Of a DNA stretch of 64,000 bases, positions 1 to 8,831 are shown piece after piece (the stretch's first letter is position 1; each line of letters opens with the position of its first letter). The DNA is taken from positions 124,001 through 188,000 of the forward strand of contig CALZJH010000007.1 in assembly GCA_945787845.1 (NCBI GenBank). Reading direction: 5' to 3'. The notes below the pieces were generated by a model. It was not told where the DNA came from. It worked only from the letters and a program-made list of their open reading frames with translations, and searched no databases. Origin of the DNA: an uncultured Woeseiaceae bacterium. GTDB lineage: Bacteria > Pseudomonadota > Gammaproteobacteria > Steroidobacterales > Woeseiaceae. Both the position numbers and the translations under genes were made by a program.

Positions 1-400
1 TGTCCACCTTGTCGATGACATACTCGAGCCAGTCAAGGGGCGTGGCCGGATTGAACACCAGGCCGGCTTTGCAGCCCTGCTCCCTGATCAGGCCCAGCGA
101 GCGGTCCGGGTGCCGGCTCGCCTCGGGGTGAAACGTGATGTAGCTGGCGCCTGCCTTGGCAAAATCCGGAATGATGCGATCGACGGGCTCCACCATCAGG
201 TGCACGTCGATCGGCGCCTCAATACCGTGGTTGCGCAGGGCATCGCAGATCATCGGCCCAATCGTCAGGTTCGGAACGAAGTGATTGTCCATGACGTCGA
301 AATGCACGATATCGGCGCCAGCGTCGAGAACGGCCTGGACGTCCTCGCCGAGGCGGGCAAAGTCAGCGGAAAGTATCGAGGGAGCGATCAGGGGTTTCAC
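1..400 (-). CDS. rpe: ribulose-phosphate 3-epimerase, C-terminal part cut by window edge
   Basis: Interconverts ribulose 5-phosphate and xylulose 5-phosphate in the pentose phosphate pathway, in the cytosol. About 133 N-terminal codons are present and read [19 protein letters not shown], then a metal-binding [17 protein letters not shown] segment, VHLMVEPVD and FHPEAS, all hallmarks of this TIM-barrel family. Family members are about 220-230 residues, so roughly 90 residues lie beyond position 1. The start is a GTG at 400 with AAGGA six bases upstream. A TATAAG-like box lies just before it. Identification is secure. Confidence 0.95.
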   Translation of the reverse strand, partial: MKPLIAPSILSADFARLGEDVQAVLDAGADIVHFDVMDNHFVPNLTIGPMICDALRNHGIEAPIDVHLMVEPVDRIIPDFAKAGASYITFHPEASRHPDRSLGLIREQGCKAGLVFNPATPLDWLEYVIDKVD

Positions 401-432
401 AGCGAATCCTTATAAGAAGTTTCTAATATACT

Positions 433-1203
433 CTACCTTATTGAGCGCCTTGCTTTCAGCATTTCATAGGCACCTCGTACCTCTCGCGTACGGCGCTCAG
501 CCTCGGCCATGACATCGGCACCCGGGTTGCTGCCCGAAATCTTGTCGGGATGGTTTTTGTTCATCAGCCGGCGGTACGCTTTCTTGATGTCGTCATTGCT
601 TGCATCGCTTGGCACACCGAGCGCCTCGTAGGCCCCGCGCACCCGCGCAGCATCCGCATCTCCGGCGGGCGAGCGCTTGAAGCTCTTTTGCGCGCGAATC
701 ATGGCCTCGAGCTGGGCGAGCTCGACCCGTCCGATGCCGAATTCCTTGCAGATCGTCCAGATGCGTGCACGTTCTTCCTTTGCGAGGGAGTCCTTTGCCA
801 GAACGACCTCGAGAACGAGCCGCAGGAACAGGGTGCGCTTCGACATGCCGCGCCCACTAACGCGCCGTACTTCACGCAGGGTCTGCACGAAGGGAAACCC
901 GGCGTGTTTGCCATCCTCAAACCAGCCAACGGCACGGCGAACCTGGGCGGGACTCAGGCCAAGCCGGTGCATCACCAGGCGAGCCGCACGAATCTCGTCC
1001 TCGGATACACGCCCGTCCGTCTTCGCAAGGTGGCCCATGACGCTGAACAGCGCACGCACAAACTCGTCCGATACGCCCGACAACGAGGCGCCCTGGCGTG
1101 CAAACGCGTCGACGCTGTTTTTGAATCCCCGGTAGAACTGGTAAGCAACCAGCAACAAGACGATCAGGGCAATGGTCTTTCCGAGGAACATATGGTCGTG
1201 CAT
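433..1203 (-). CDS. djlA: DjlA-type membrane-anchored J-domain co-chaperone
   Basis: Protein of 256 residues with the DjlA architecture: one N-terminal membrane segment (about residues 8-22), a central TerB-like helical domain (about 45-165), and a C-terminal J domain (about 190-256) carrying the HPD tripeptide in NKNHPDK. J-domain proteins stimulate DnaK ATPase; DjlA presents the J domain at the inner membrane and is linked to envelope-stress signalling in E. coli. The first ATG lacks a clear ribosome site, and a second ATG four codons later is equally possible. It is transcribed toward rpe and divergently from purC. Confidence 0.9.
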   Translation of the reverse strand: MHDHMFLGKTIALIVLLLVAYQFYRGFKNSVDAFARQGASLSGVSDEFVRALFSVMGHLAKTDGRVSEDEIRAARLVMHRLGLSPAQVRRAVGWFEDGKHAGFPFVQTLREVRRVSGRGMSKRTLFLRLVLEVVLAKDSLAKEERARIWTICKEFGIGRVELAQLEAMIRAQKSFKRSPAGDADAARVRGAYEALGVPSDASNDDIKKAYRRLMNKNHPDKISGSNPGADVMAEAERRTREVRGAYEMLKARRSIR

Positions 1204-1274
1204 CGTATCGCGACTGGTCCCGCATTCCTATCACGCAGCTTGCGAGCAAGCGCCTTTACGGCGATCATCGCAGC

Positions 1275-2174
1275 ATGGATACCGCTAACGTCCTCTTCGA
1301 AACCGCTATTCCTGAGCTGCCGTTGATCGGGCGCGGTAAAGTGCGCGACATCTACAGTGTCGATGACGACCACCTGCTCATAGTCACCACGGATCGCTTG
1401 TCGGCCTACGATGTTGTTATGCCGGACCCGGTCCCCGGCAAGGGTGAAATCCTGACCAGGATTTCGCTGTTCTGGTTTCGCATGATGAGCGACATCGTCG
1501 ACAACCAGCTCACCGACCTTTGTGTTGCCGATGTGATCAAGGACCCCGAACTGCAGGAACAGCTCAAGACGCGCGCACTCGTTGTGAAGCGGCTCAAGCC
1601 TCTGCCGATCGAGGCCGTCGTCCGCGGCTACCTGATCGGCTCGGGGTGGAAGGACTACCAGGACACGGGCCGGGTGTGCGGCATCGATCTGCCTGCGGGC
1701 CTGCGGCAGGCCGAGAAGCTGCCGCAGACGCTGTTCACGCCGGCCTACAAGGCCGAAGCCGGCGCACATGACGAGAACATCAGTTTTGAGAAAGTCACGG
1801 AGCTCGTGGGAGAGAAGCTGGCAACCCGCGTGCGCGACATCTCGATCGAGATTTATGAGCGAGCCGCCGCCTTTGCGCTCGAGCGCGGCATCATCATTGC
1901 CGACACCAAGTTCGAGTTCGGACTCGATCCGCAGGGGCGCCTCTACATTATCGATGAGGTCCTGACACCGGATTCATCCCGCTTCTGGCCGGTTGATGGC
2001 TACGAGGTGGGTATCAGCCCACCAAGCTTCGACAAGCAGTTTGTCCGCGACTACCTCGAGACGCTCGACTGGGACAAGACCGCGCCCGGGCCGGAACTGC
2101 CAGCCGAAATCCTCGAGAAGACAGCCGCCAAGTACAACGAAGCGTTGCAAAGGATGACGCAGGTCCCGCACTAA
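1275..2174 (+). CDS. purC: phosphoribosylaminoimidazole-succinocarboxamide synthase (SAICAR synthetase)
   Basis: Joins CAIR and aspartate using ATP to make SAICAR in purine biosynthesis. The 299-residue protein has the nucleotide-binding GRGKVRDIY motif near residue 20, [17 protein letters not shown] near 115-131 and DENISFEK near 165. The length and the [12 protein letters not shown] block fit the longer (yeast Ade1-like) branch rather than the roughly 240-residue E. coli form. There is no good ribosome site before the ATG. purE and purK lie 3 kb downstream, so three de novo purine genes share this segment but are not one operon. Confidence 0.96.
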   Translation: MDTANVLFETAIPELPLIGRGKVRDIYSVDDDHLLIVTTDRLSAYDVVMPDPVPGKGEILTRISLFWFRMMSDIVDNQLTDLCVADVIKDPELQEQLKTRALVVKRLKPLPIEAVVRGYLIGSGWKDYQDTGRVCGIDLPAGLRQAEKLPQTLFTPAYKAEAGAHDENISFEKVTELVGEKLATRVRDISIEIYERAAAFALERGIIIADTKFEFGLDPQGRLYIIDEVLTPDSSRFWPVDGYEVGISPPSFDKQFVRDYLETLDWDKTAPGPELPAEILEKTAAKYNEALQRMTQVPH

Positions 2175-2190
2175 CCATCCCGCGGCGGAG

Positions 2191-2196
2191 TACAAT
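2191..2196 (+). promoter_or_regulatory. -10 box (TACAAT) abutting the yihY start; possible leaderless transcript
   Basis: TACAAT is followed by only six bases (ACAACG) before the ATG at 2203. If this is a sigma-70 -10 element, transcription would begin at or next to the start codon and the mRNA would have almost no leader. No convincing -35 hexamer is visible. The same arrangement is seen before purE. Confidence 0.45.
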
Positions 2197-2202
2197 ACAA
2201 CG

Positions 2203-3522
2203 ATGTTCGCCGGCCTTTACGCAAAATTCGAAAACATCGTCTGGGGCGATGTGCTGTACAGGTACGGCCTGCCGGGGCGTGTCCTTGCGGGCGTGCTTCG
2301 CAATCTCTGGGCCGTCCTGCGAGATATCGCGTCAGGCCAGCTGAACCTTCGCGCCATGAGTCTCGTCTACACGACCCTGCTCTCAGTCGTGCCGCTCATC
2401 GCCGTCAGTTTTTCCGCGCTGAAAGCGTTCGGCGTGCACGAGTACATCGAACCTCATCTTTACGGCTTTCTCGAGCCGCTGGGCCCCAAGGGGGCCGAGT
2501 ACACCGACTACGTCATGAACCTCGTCAACAACGTTAACAGCAACGTGCTTGGCGGCATCGGCTTCATCTTCTTCATCTACACCGCTATTTCAATGGTGCA
2601 GAAGATCGAGGACTCGTTTAACTACGTCTGGTACGTCAGCAAGCCAAGAAACTTCGGGACGCGGCTGATCGAATACAGCACAGTGCTGATCGTCGGCGCG
2701 ATAGCCGTGGGACTGGCGCTCAGGGCGCTGGTCGAATTCAGTAAAGAAAAACTTGTCGTCACGATCCAGGAAAGCGCGGCGCTGGCGCCGGTATTCACCG
2801 TCACCGACCGCCTGATGCCCTACGTCATCACAATCGCGATCTTCACCTTCCTGTACAAGTTCATGCCAAACACGCGCGTGCGGTTCCGCTCGGCCCTGGT
2901 TGGTGGGTTGGCCGGCGGCTTCCTGTGGACGACGACCGCCATGGTCTTCGCGTCGTTCATCGCCACATCCACAAACCGGCAGGCAGTATATGCGGGATTT
3001 GCGGTTGCGATCTCCGCCCTGATCTGGCTGTACCTGAACTGGCTGATCCTGCTTATCGGATCGCAAATCGCGTTCTACTTCCAGAACCCTGCGTACCTGC
3101 GCATCGGCCGTCGTGAGCCGCAACTCTCAAACGAAATGCGTGAGCGACTGGCGCTGAACATCATGTATCTCGTCGGCAAGGAGTTTCGCGAGCCGGTGCT
3201 CGGCGTCGACCTTCGCTCGATCGGCCGCAGCTTGCGCATCCCGACCATCACTCTCGCCCCGATCGCGCTCGGGCTCGAAAACAAGGGGCTGGTGACGACC
3301 AACGAGAAAGAGAAATTGCTGCCTGGCCGGGAAATGTCACGCATCCGGCTGCAGGACATTATTGATGTCGTCCGCGTCGAAGGAGAGACCGGGTCGCACA
3401 AGGATCCCCGCTGGGACGATGCCATTAGCGCACTCGGTCAGGATATCGACGACGCCGTGGGAACGGCATTGGGCGGCAAGACGCTGTCACAACTGCTCGA
3501 CGAGGCCGGCAGCGCGGAGTAG
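2203..3522 (+). CDS. YihY/BrkB family inner-membrane protein
   Basis: Integral membrane protein of 439 residues in the YihY/BrkB (UPF0761) family, once mis-assigned as RNase BN. About six hydrophobic segments lie between residues 20 and 290; family signatures include SLVYTTLLSVVPLIAVSFS near 50-68, the VQKIEDSFNYVW stretch near 132 and SALIWLYLNWLILLIGSQIA near 265-285. The last 130 residues are hydrophilic and resemble a winged-helix cytoplasmic domain. Biochemical function is unknown. It follows purC by 28 bp and runs toward pmbA. Confidence 0.88.
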   Translation: MFAGLYAKFENIVWGDVLYRYGLPGRVLAGVLRNLWAVLRDIASGQLNLRAMSLVYTTLLSVVPLIAVSFSALKAFGVHEYIEPHLYGFLEPLGPKGAEYTDYVMNLVNNVNSNVLGGIGFIFFIYTAISMVQKIEDSFNYVWYVSKPRNFGTRLIEYSTVLIVGAIAVGLALRALVEFSKEKLVVTIQESAALAPVFTVTDRLMPYVITIAIFTFLYKFMPNTRVRFRSALVGGLAGGFLWTTTAMVFASFIATSTNRQAVYAGFAVAISALIWLYLNWLILLIGSQIAFYFQNPAYLRIGRREPQLSNEMRERLALNIMYLVGKEFREPVLGVDLRSIGRSLRIPTITLAPIALGLENKGLVTTNEKEKLLPGREMSRIRLQDIIDVVRVEGETGSHKDPRWDDAISALGQDIDDAVGTALGGKTLSQLLDEAGSAE

Positions 3523-3618
3523 GCCGGCATCGCGCCCGTTACTTTCGAATCACGGTCGATATCGATAGCATTTGCGGCGTCTCCTTAACTTGACAGCGTA
3601 TGGACGGCTGAACCATCA

Positions 3619-4965
3619 CTACGCTCCCGCGATCGTTATCTCTTCGACGAGAATCGAGCCGCAGCGGATACCGCTGCGAAGGTCCTGATCGTCGCCAATG
3701 GCGGCGATGCGCTGGTACAGCTCGCGAAGATTGCCGGCGATCGTCACTTCATGGACCGGAAACGCGATTTCGCCGTTTTCGACCCAGTGGCCGACGGCAC
3801 CACGTGAATAGTCACCCGTGACGCCGTTCACGCCCTGCCCGATCAGCTCCTGCACGATCAGGCCGGTCCCCATTTCGGCAATCAGCTCTTCCTGCGACTT
3901 GCCGCCGCCCGGGATGATCAGGTTTTGCGCGCCACCCGCATTCGCTGTAGTCGTCAGGCCGAGGCGGCGTGCCGAATAGCTGCTCAGCACGTAGCCCTGC
4001 AAGATACCCTCGACAACGATATCGCGATCGTAGGTCGCCACGCCCTCGGCATCGTACGGTGCGCTCGCCATGGCCCGAGCCAGGTGTGGACGTTCCTGGA
4101 TATTGACGTAGTCGGGGAACAGTTTTTCGCCTACCGCATCGAGCAGAAAAGATGACCGCCGGTACTGTGCGCCACCCGCAATTGCGCGAATGGCATGCCC
4201 CATAAAGCCCCTCGCGAGTTCGGGAATGTACAGGACCGGCGCACGCGTCGTTTCGATCTTACGCGCGCCCAGTCGTCCGACCGTTTTTGTCGCTGCCTGT
4301 CGTCCAACATCGGCAGGCGCTTCGAGATCCTCTGCACTGCGCGCCGACGTGTAGTGGTAATCACGCTGCATGACACCGTCGGCTTCGGCGAGGAGCACAC
4401 ACGTAATGCTATGACCCGTTTTCGAATAGCTTCCGACAAAGCCATGCGTATTCCCGTAGGCGCGGGTACCCCGGTTGGTCGACACGGTCCCGCCCTCGGA
4501 ATTATTCACGCGTTTGTCGCTTTGCAGGCCGGCCGCCTCCGCCTCGATCGCCATGGCAATCGCCGCTTCGGCATCAAGCGCCCAGGGATGATCGAGATCG
4601 AGGTCGGGAAAATCACGGCACATGAGGTCGGCGTCAGCCAGGCCCGCAAACTCGTCCTGCGCGGTCAGCGTCGCAAATGTACACGCCTTCGCGACCGCTT
4701 CCCGGATAGCCTCGGGTGACATATCCGAGGTGCTTGCGTTGCCCTTGCGCGAATCCTTGAACACGGTAATCCCGATGCCGCGATCGTTCGTGTACTCGAT
4801 GCTCTCGACCTCACCCAGCCTGGCCGTTGCGGACAGACCGGTATCCTGACTGGCCGCCGCCTCGGCCTGGTCGACGCCGCGCTGCTTCGCCTCATCGAGC
4901 GCCAGCGTCACCAGGCTCTCCAGTTCGGCGCGGCCGAGCGATTCCCGTTTTGTAATACTTCCCAT
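3619..4965 (-). CDS. pmbA: metalloprotease-related protein PmbA/TldE
   Basis: 448 residues from an ATG at 4965 preceded by GGGAG at good spacing; an in-frame ATG 11 codons upstream has no such site. PmbA (TldE) is the non-catalytic partner of TldD in a heterodimeric metalloprotease that removes leader peptides, as in microcin B17 maturation, and degrades CcdA. Recognisable blocks are DRGIGITVFKDSRKG near 80, STNRGTRAYGNTHGF near 163, and the C-terminal QELIGQGVNGVTGDYSRGA near 380. It carries no HExxxH, as expected for the E subunit. TldD is encoded at 8900-10315. Confidence 0.93.
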   Translation of the reverse strand: MGSITKRESLGRAELESLVTLALDEAKQRGVDQAEAAASQDTGLSATARLGEVESIEYTNDRGIGITVFKDSRKGNASTSDMSPEAIREAVAKACTFATLTAQDEFAGLADADLMCRDFPDLDLDHPWALDAEAAIAMAIEAEAAGLQSDKRVNNSEGGTVSTNRGTRAYGNTHGFVGSYSKTGHSITCVLLAEADGVMQRDYHYTSARSAEDLEAPADVGRQAATKTVGRLGARKIETTRAPVLYIPELARGFMGHAIRAIAGGAQYRRSSFLLDAVGEKLFPDYVNIQERPHLARAMASAPYDAEGVATYDRDIVVEGILQGYVLSSYSARRLGLTTTANAGGAQNLIIPGGGKSQEELIAEMGTGLIVQELIGQGVNGVTGDYSRGAVGHWVENGEIAFPVHEVTIAGNLRELYQRIAAIGDDQDLRSGIRCGSILVEEITIAGA

Positions 4966-5026
4966 GGTAGACTCCCGGCCCCGGATCTCGGCCAACACTA
5001 GCCGAGCGCGACAGGTACTTTAGCCG

Positions 5027-5290
5027 GTGGATGAATCAAAGCCCAGTAAAAGCGCCAGAAAGCGCGAATACCTCGCCCTGCAGAAACTCGGTGAGGATCT
5101 CGTGACGCTGCGTGAGTCCGAGCTGTTGTCGATACCGCTCAATGAGGACCTGCTCGAAGCCGTGCAGGAGGCGCGCCGCATCAAAGCGCATGGGGCACTA
5201 CGCCGGCAAAAACAGTACATCGGCAAGCTCATGCGGCACGTGGACCCGGAACCGATCAACGCAGCGCTCAAGCGGCTGCGCCGCAAATAG
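5027..5290 (+). CDS. yjgA: ribosome-associated protein YjgA/DarP, half-length
   Basis: 87 residues from a GTG start. The whole sequence matches the N-terminal half of YjgA/DarP (DUF615), an assembly factor of the 50S subunit: SARKREYLALQKLGEDLVTL, then ARRIKAHGALRRQKQYIGKLM and PEPINAALKRLRRK. E. coli YjgA is about 183 residues, and its C-terminal half has no counterpart here: the stop is 21 bp before purE, leaving no room for a frameshifted remainder. It is either a naturally short form or a deletion. It is divergent from pmbA, as in E. coli. TACTTT five bases before the GTG could be a -10 box. Confidence 0.82.
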   Translation: MDESKPSKSARKREYLALQKLGEDLVTLRESELLSIPLNEDLLEAVQEARRIKAHGALRRQKQYIGKLMRHVDPEPINAALKRLRRK

Positions 5291-5299
5291 AATTACAGG

Positions 5300-5305
5300 T
5301 ACAAT
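5300..5305 (+). promoter_or_regulatory. -10 box (TACAAT) abutting the purE start; possible leaderless transcript
   Basis: TACAAT is followed by six bases (TCCCCG) and then the purE ATG at 5312, with no Shine-Dalgarno sequence. This places the expected transcription start at the start codon. It matches the arrangement before the YihY-family gene. No strong -35 element is visible. Confidence 0.45.
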
Positions 5306-5311
5306 TCCCCG

Positions 5312-5800
5312 ATGAGTATTGATGTCGGCATTATTATGGGCTCGCGCTCCGACTGGGAGACGATGCGCCACGCGACCGAAACGCTGGACGAACTCGGTGT
5401 GACTTACGAGGTGCAGGTTGTCTCTGCCCACCGTACGCCGGACCTCCTGTTCGAGTATGCAGGCTCGGCCGTCGAGCGTGGTCTCAAGGTGATCATTGCG
5501 GGCGCCGGCGGTGCCGCGCACCTGCCTGGCATGGCAGCCTCGAAGACGCGTGTTCCCGTGCTCGGCGTTCCCGTGCAGTCCAAGGCACTCAACGGCATAG
5601 ATTCGCTGTTGTCGATCGCGCAGATGCCGGCAGGCATCCCGGTTGGCAGCATGGCCATTGGCCGCGCGGGCGCCGTCAACGCAGCCTTACTTGCCGCCGC
5701 GATACTTGCCAACGAGAACGTCGAAGTCGCCGAGGCGCTCGACGCCTTTCGCAAACGCCAGACCGACAAGGTGCTGGGCGACAGCGACCCCAGAACATAA
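5312..5800 (+). CDS. purE: N5-carboxyaminoimidazole ribonucleotide mutase
   Basis: Converts N5-CAIR to CAIR in purine biosynthesis. The 162-residue protein shows the class I PurE signatures GSRSDW near residue 10, SAHRTP with the catalytic histidine near 44, and [15 protein letters not shown] near 72. [22 protein letters not shown] near 95-116 is also typical. The stop is followed three bases later by purK, so the two form an operon, consistent with the two-step route from AIR via N5-CAIR to CAIR. Confidence 0.97.
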   Translation: MSIDVGIIMGSRSDWETMRHATETLDELGVTYEVQVVSAHRTPDLLFEYAGSAVERGLKVIIAGAGGAAHLPGMAASKTRVPVLGVPVQSKALNGIDSLLSIAQMPAGIPVGSMAIGRAGAVNAALLAAAILANENVEVAEALDAFRKRQTDKVLGDSDPRT

Positions 5801-5803
5801 TTC

Positions 5804-6880
5804 ATGCGTATCGGTATTATTGGTGCCGGCCAGCTCGGCCAGATGCTGGGATACGCGGCCCGCGATCTCGGCGTCGAGTGCCGCTTTGTCGATCCATCCG
5901 ATTCTCCACCTGCCGCTGACTGCGGCGAGGTTCTGCAGCGGCCATTTGACGACAGCGAGGCGCTCGCCGAGCTCGCTGCGACCTGCGATGTCGTTACCTA
6001 TGAATTCGAGAACGTCCCGGTCGAGGCCCTGTACAAGATAGACGACAATGTCCCGGTATACCCGCCCGCCAATGCGCTGCGCCACGCCCAGGACCGACTC
6101 GACGAGAAGCGTCTTTTTGACCAGCTCGACATCCCGCTCCCCGGTTACCGCACAGTGGATTCCCGTGAAGATATCGTTACCGCGACCGAGGAACTCGGAT
6201 TGCCTGTCGTCATCAAGTCCCGGCGGCTTGGCTACGACGGCAAGGGCCAGTTTATCTTGCGCGAACGCGAAGACATCGACACGGCCTGGAAAACTGTGGG
6301 AGGACAGCCGCTGATCGCCGAGCAATGGATTAATTTCGATTTTGAAGTGTCGTGCATCGGTGCTCGTAACGTCGACGGCGACATCGTCATCTACCCGTTG
6401 AGCCGCAACTTTCACGAAGGCGGCATCCTGAAGACGTCGCGATCACCGATCGATGCACCGGGACTCGCAGATCGTGCTGAGACCTATGTGCGGCGCATGC
6501 TGGGCCACCTTGATTACGTCGGCGTCCTGGCTCTCGAGCTGTTCGTCTGCGGAGATGACCTGTTCGCCAACGAATTCGCCCCCAGGGTGCACAACTCCGG
6601 GCACTGGACCATCGAGGGCTCCGCGACCAGCCAGTTCGAGAACCATCTGCGCGCCGTAATGAACCGGCCACTCGGCTCGACGGCAAGCCTGAACCACGCG
6701 GGGATGGTCAACCTGATTGGTGACATTCCAGGCATCATTCGTTCACAGGAACTGGGCGTCTTGCACGACTACGGGAAGGCGCCAAGGCCTGGCCGCAAGC
6801 TTGGCCATATTACGGTCACCGCCGAATCGGCAGCCGAGCGGGACCGACTTGTCGACATAATAAGTCGCAGTGTGACCTAG
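5804..6880 (+). CDS. purK: N5-carboxyaminoimidazole ribonucleotide synthase
   Basis: ATP-grasp enzyme that carboxylates AIR to N5-CAIR with bicarbonate. The 358-residue protein begins MRIGIIGAGQLGQMLGYAA, the usual PurK N-terminus. The ATP-grasp core has LPVVIKSRRLGYDGKGQF near 133-151 and the metal-binding LFVCGDDLFANEFAPRVHNSGHWT near 243-266, followed by the family's closing HDYGKAPRPGRKLGHITV. It directly follows purE and supplies its substrate. Confidence 0.97.
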   Translation: MRIGIIGAGQLGQMLGYAARDLGVECRFVDPSDSPPAADCGEVLQRPFDDSEALAELAATCDVVTYEFENVPVEALYKIDDNVPVYPPANALRHAQDRLDEKRLFDQLDIPLPGYRTVDSREDIVTATEELGLPVVIKSRRLGYDGKGQFILREREDIDTAWKTVGGQPLIAEQWINFDFEVSCIGARNVDGDIVIYPLSRNFHEGGILKTSRSPIDAPGLADRAETYVRRMLGHLDYVGVLALELFVCGDDLFANEFAPRVHNSGHWTIEGSATSQFENHLRAVMNRPLGSTASLNHAGMVNLIGDIPGIIRSQELGVLHDYGKAPRPGRKLGHITVTAESAAERDRLVDIISRSVT

Positions 6881-6946
6881 TCCGCGCTACGACCTGAGAC
6901 CGGGGCATACACAGCAGGCTGAAAAAGCAGGTAAACTTGATCGGAA

Positions 6947-8260
6947 ATGTCTTATCTAAGTCACTTCAATCTGCAGGAACAACCTTTTCGGCTCACCCCT
7001 GATCCGGACTTTCTCTATTGGAGCAAGCAGCACGCCCGGGCCAAGGCCTACATGGAGTCGACGATCTGGCTCGCAGACGGCTTCGTCGTCATCACGGGCG
7101 AAATTGGTTCTGGCAAGACGACCCTGCTGCAGTCCTTTCTTTCGGAACTGGGCGACGATGTCGTGTATGCCGTCGTTTCCCAGACCCAGCTGACGCCTAC
7201 GCAGTTTCTCCAGGCCGTACTCACCGAGTTCGGGTTCAAACCCTTCAACAAGCGCAAGGTCGAGTTGCTGGACATGCTCAACATGTTCCTTATCGAGCAG
7301 TACTCGAGCGGCAAGAAGGTCGTCCTTATCGTTGACGAGGCGCAGAACCTCACGCACAAGGTGCTGGAAGAGATTCGGCTGATTTCCGGCATTGAGACAC
7401 ACAAGGAAAAGGTGCTGCGCATCATCCTCGCCGGCCAGCCCGAGCTGCGCGACACGCTTGATACTCACGGCCTCAAGCAGCTGGTTCAGCGAGTTCGATT
7501 GCGCTTTCACCTGGGCCCGCTCGATCGGCGCGAAATGCAGGAGTACGTCGAGCATCGGCTGAAAGTTGCGGGGGCCATCGGCCAGCTGTTCGAGAGTGAC
7601 ACATTCGACACAATTCACCGCTACTCGGGCGGCGTGCCACGCCTTATTAACACGCTGTGCGATACCGCGCTGCTGTGTGCTTTTGCCGACGAAAGACATT
7701 CGGTGAACTTCGACGACATTATGTCGGCGATTGCGGAGCTGAACTGGGAAGAGCACGAAAGCAATACCGGCATATACAACAAACTGCAGAAGATTCAGCA
7801 GCAGGATGAAGAGAGTTCCGATGTGACCGGCATCCAGGTTCGTACCGACGGCGAAATACTCGAGGAACTGACGTTTCCGCCCGGGCGCATCATCGTTGGT
7901 CGCTCCTCCGACAACGAAATCTTCATCAAGAGCAAGTTCGTCAGCCGTCACCACGCGCAGCTGGTCAGCGACGACGATGGCTGCCTCATCGAGGATCTGA
8001 ACAGCACCAATGGCGTATTCATTGGTGAAAAACAGGTTAAGAAATACCGTCTACAGGATGGCGATACCGTGTCTTTGGGGGTGCACGAACTCGTCTACCA
8101 CGACCTGCGCCGGCCTGAGGAAGCAATCGAAGATCAACTGCATCAGGCGTCCGAGGAAATGCGGGACGAATCGTTTGACGAGTCCGATGAAGACGAATTC
8201 GACGATGCGGTTGAAGAAGACGAGACCGACGACCAGGACTCGGTCGTCAACGAGCAGTAA
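6947..8260 (+). CDS. ExeA/GspA-type AAA ATPase with C-terminal FHA domain
   Basis: 437 residues. Residues 1-270 form an ExeA-like AAA ATPase with Walker A GEIGSGKTT (51-59), Walker B VVLIVDEAQN (about 125-134) and a sensor region near GGVPRLINTLCD. The N-terminal FNLQEQPFRLTPDPDFLYWS block is typical of the ExeA family, whose members energise type II secretion assembly or accompany XrtA/exopolysaccharide loci. Residues about 300-385 form a forkhead-associated (phosphothreonine-binding) domain with GRIIVGRSSDNEI, VSRHHAQL and DLNSTNGVFIG. The tail (390-437) is highly acidic. No secretion or exopolysaccharide genes adjoin it, so the partner is unknown. Confidence 0.85.
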   Translation: MSYLSHFNLQEQPFRLTPDPDFLYWSKQHARAKAYMESTIWLADGFVVITGEIGSGKTTLLQSFLSELGDDVVYAVVSQTQLTPTQFLQAVLTEFGFKPFNKRKVELLDMLNMFLIEQYSSGKKVVLIVDEAQNLTHKVLEEIRLISGIETHKEKVLRIILAGQPELRDTLDTHGLKQLVQRVRLRFHLGPLDRREMQEYVEHRLKVAGAIGQLFESDTFDTIHRYSGGVPRLINTLCDTALLCAFADERHSVNFDDIMSAIAELNWEEHESNTGIYNKLQKIQQQDEESSDVTGIQVRTDGEILEELTFPPGRIIVGRSSDNEIFIKSKFVSRHHAQLVSDDDGCLIEDLNSTNGVFIGEKQVKKYRLQDGDTVSLGVHELVYHDLRRPEEAIEDQLHQASEEMRDESFDESDEDEFDDAVEEDETDDQDSVVNEQ

Positions 8261-8275
8261 CGGGCTGAGGCGCTT

Positions 8276-8494
8276 TTAGTAATCCTGCCGCGTGCCCACG
8301 CGGCGATCCGTAACCCGATAGTCGCGCCTCTTCAAAAGCACTACGAGCCCGCCCACGAGGCAAGCAAAACCTACGACGAAGCAAATCGTCGGCATGTACC
8401 AGTAATTCAGGTACATGGAGAGCCCGAGCGACACTACCCCGACGAGGAGGTAGAAGTACGGAAGGCTTTCATAAATTGGCTTTGCGACCCACAT
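8276..8494 (-). CDS. small two-helix membrane protein
   Basis: 72 residues, predicted to span the membrane twice: about residues 12-29 (YFYLLVGVVSLGLSMYLNY region) and 34-54 (TICFVVGFACLVGGLVVLL), with a basic C-terminal tail (KRRDYRVTDRRVG). The ATG at 8494 has GGAGAA nine bases upstream. It converges on the FHA-ATPase gene, whose stop is 15 bp away. I do not recognise the family. Coding status is supported by the clean hydrophobic pattern and ribosome site only. Confidence 0.65.
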   Translation of the reverse strand: MWVAKPIYESLPYFYLLVGVVSLGLSMYLNYWYMPTICFVVGFACLVGGLVVLLKRRDYRVTDRRVGTRQDY

Positions 8495-8534
8495 GTCGAT
8501 TTATTCTCCATAGCGTGGAGCAGTTGTAAAGCGC

Positions 8535-8568
8535 TCAAAAGCAAAAGACCCGGCCAATGGCCGGGTCT
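8535..8568 (-). terminator. rho-independent terminator after the 56-residue ORF
   Basis: A perfect 10-bp stem (AGACCCGGCC pairing with GGCCGGGTCT) with a three-base loop lies at 8546-8568. Read on the minus strand it is followed by TTTTGCTTTT. It ends the transcript of the small ORF at 8607-8777 about 40 bp after its stop. Confidence 0.8.
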
Positions 8569-8606
8569 CGAGATTGTGTCGCTCTTCGTAAGCCGTTGAT
8601 TCCAGC

Positions 8607-8777
8607 TCAGGAGCGACCGACTCCGAACAGACCCAGAATGCGCGAAAGAATCGATTCCGAGAGGCCGTCTACGGCCAGGTCGGGCTCAAATTCACCGGCA
8701 TCGCCGCGTAATCCCTGTACGAACAGCTGGGAGTTGGCGTCTATGTCATATTCAGTGATTGTGTTTTCGAATGCCAT
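8607..8777 (-). CDS. 56-residue acidic peptide of unknown function
   Basis: A small ORF beginning MAFENTITEYDIDANSQLF, with an acidic middle (GEFEPDLAVDGL) and a C-terminal amphipathic stretch ILSRILGLFGVGRS. The ATG at 8777 has AGGGA at seven bases. A CRP-like operator lies about 62 bp upstream and a strong terminator follows, so this looks like a complete, independently regulated transcription unit. It lies downstream of tldD on the same strand. It has no signal peptide or cysteine. I do not recognise a family; a regulatory peptide or a modified-peptide precursor are possibilities without direct support. Confidence 0.65.
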   Translation of the reverse strand: MAFENTITEYDIDANSQLFVQGLRGDAGEFEPDLAVDGLSESILSRILGLFGVGRS

Positions 8778-8831
8778 CGTCGTATCCCTCCATGAGACGG
8801 GATAACTTTAATAAAGGCATATGTTGAATGA

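Noticed and set aside
6956..7954. 332-codon minus-strand frame opposite the ExeA-FHA gene
   Set aside because: Antisense shadow; the plus-strand frame carries intact Walker and FHA motifs.
8301..8320. CCGCGTG/CACGCGG hairpin near the end of the 72-residue membrane-protein gene
   Set aside because: Lies within the coding region and has no T-run on either strand, so it is not called a terminator.
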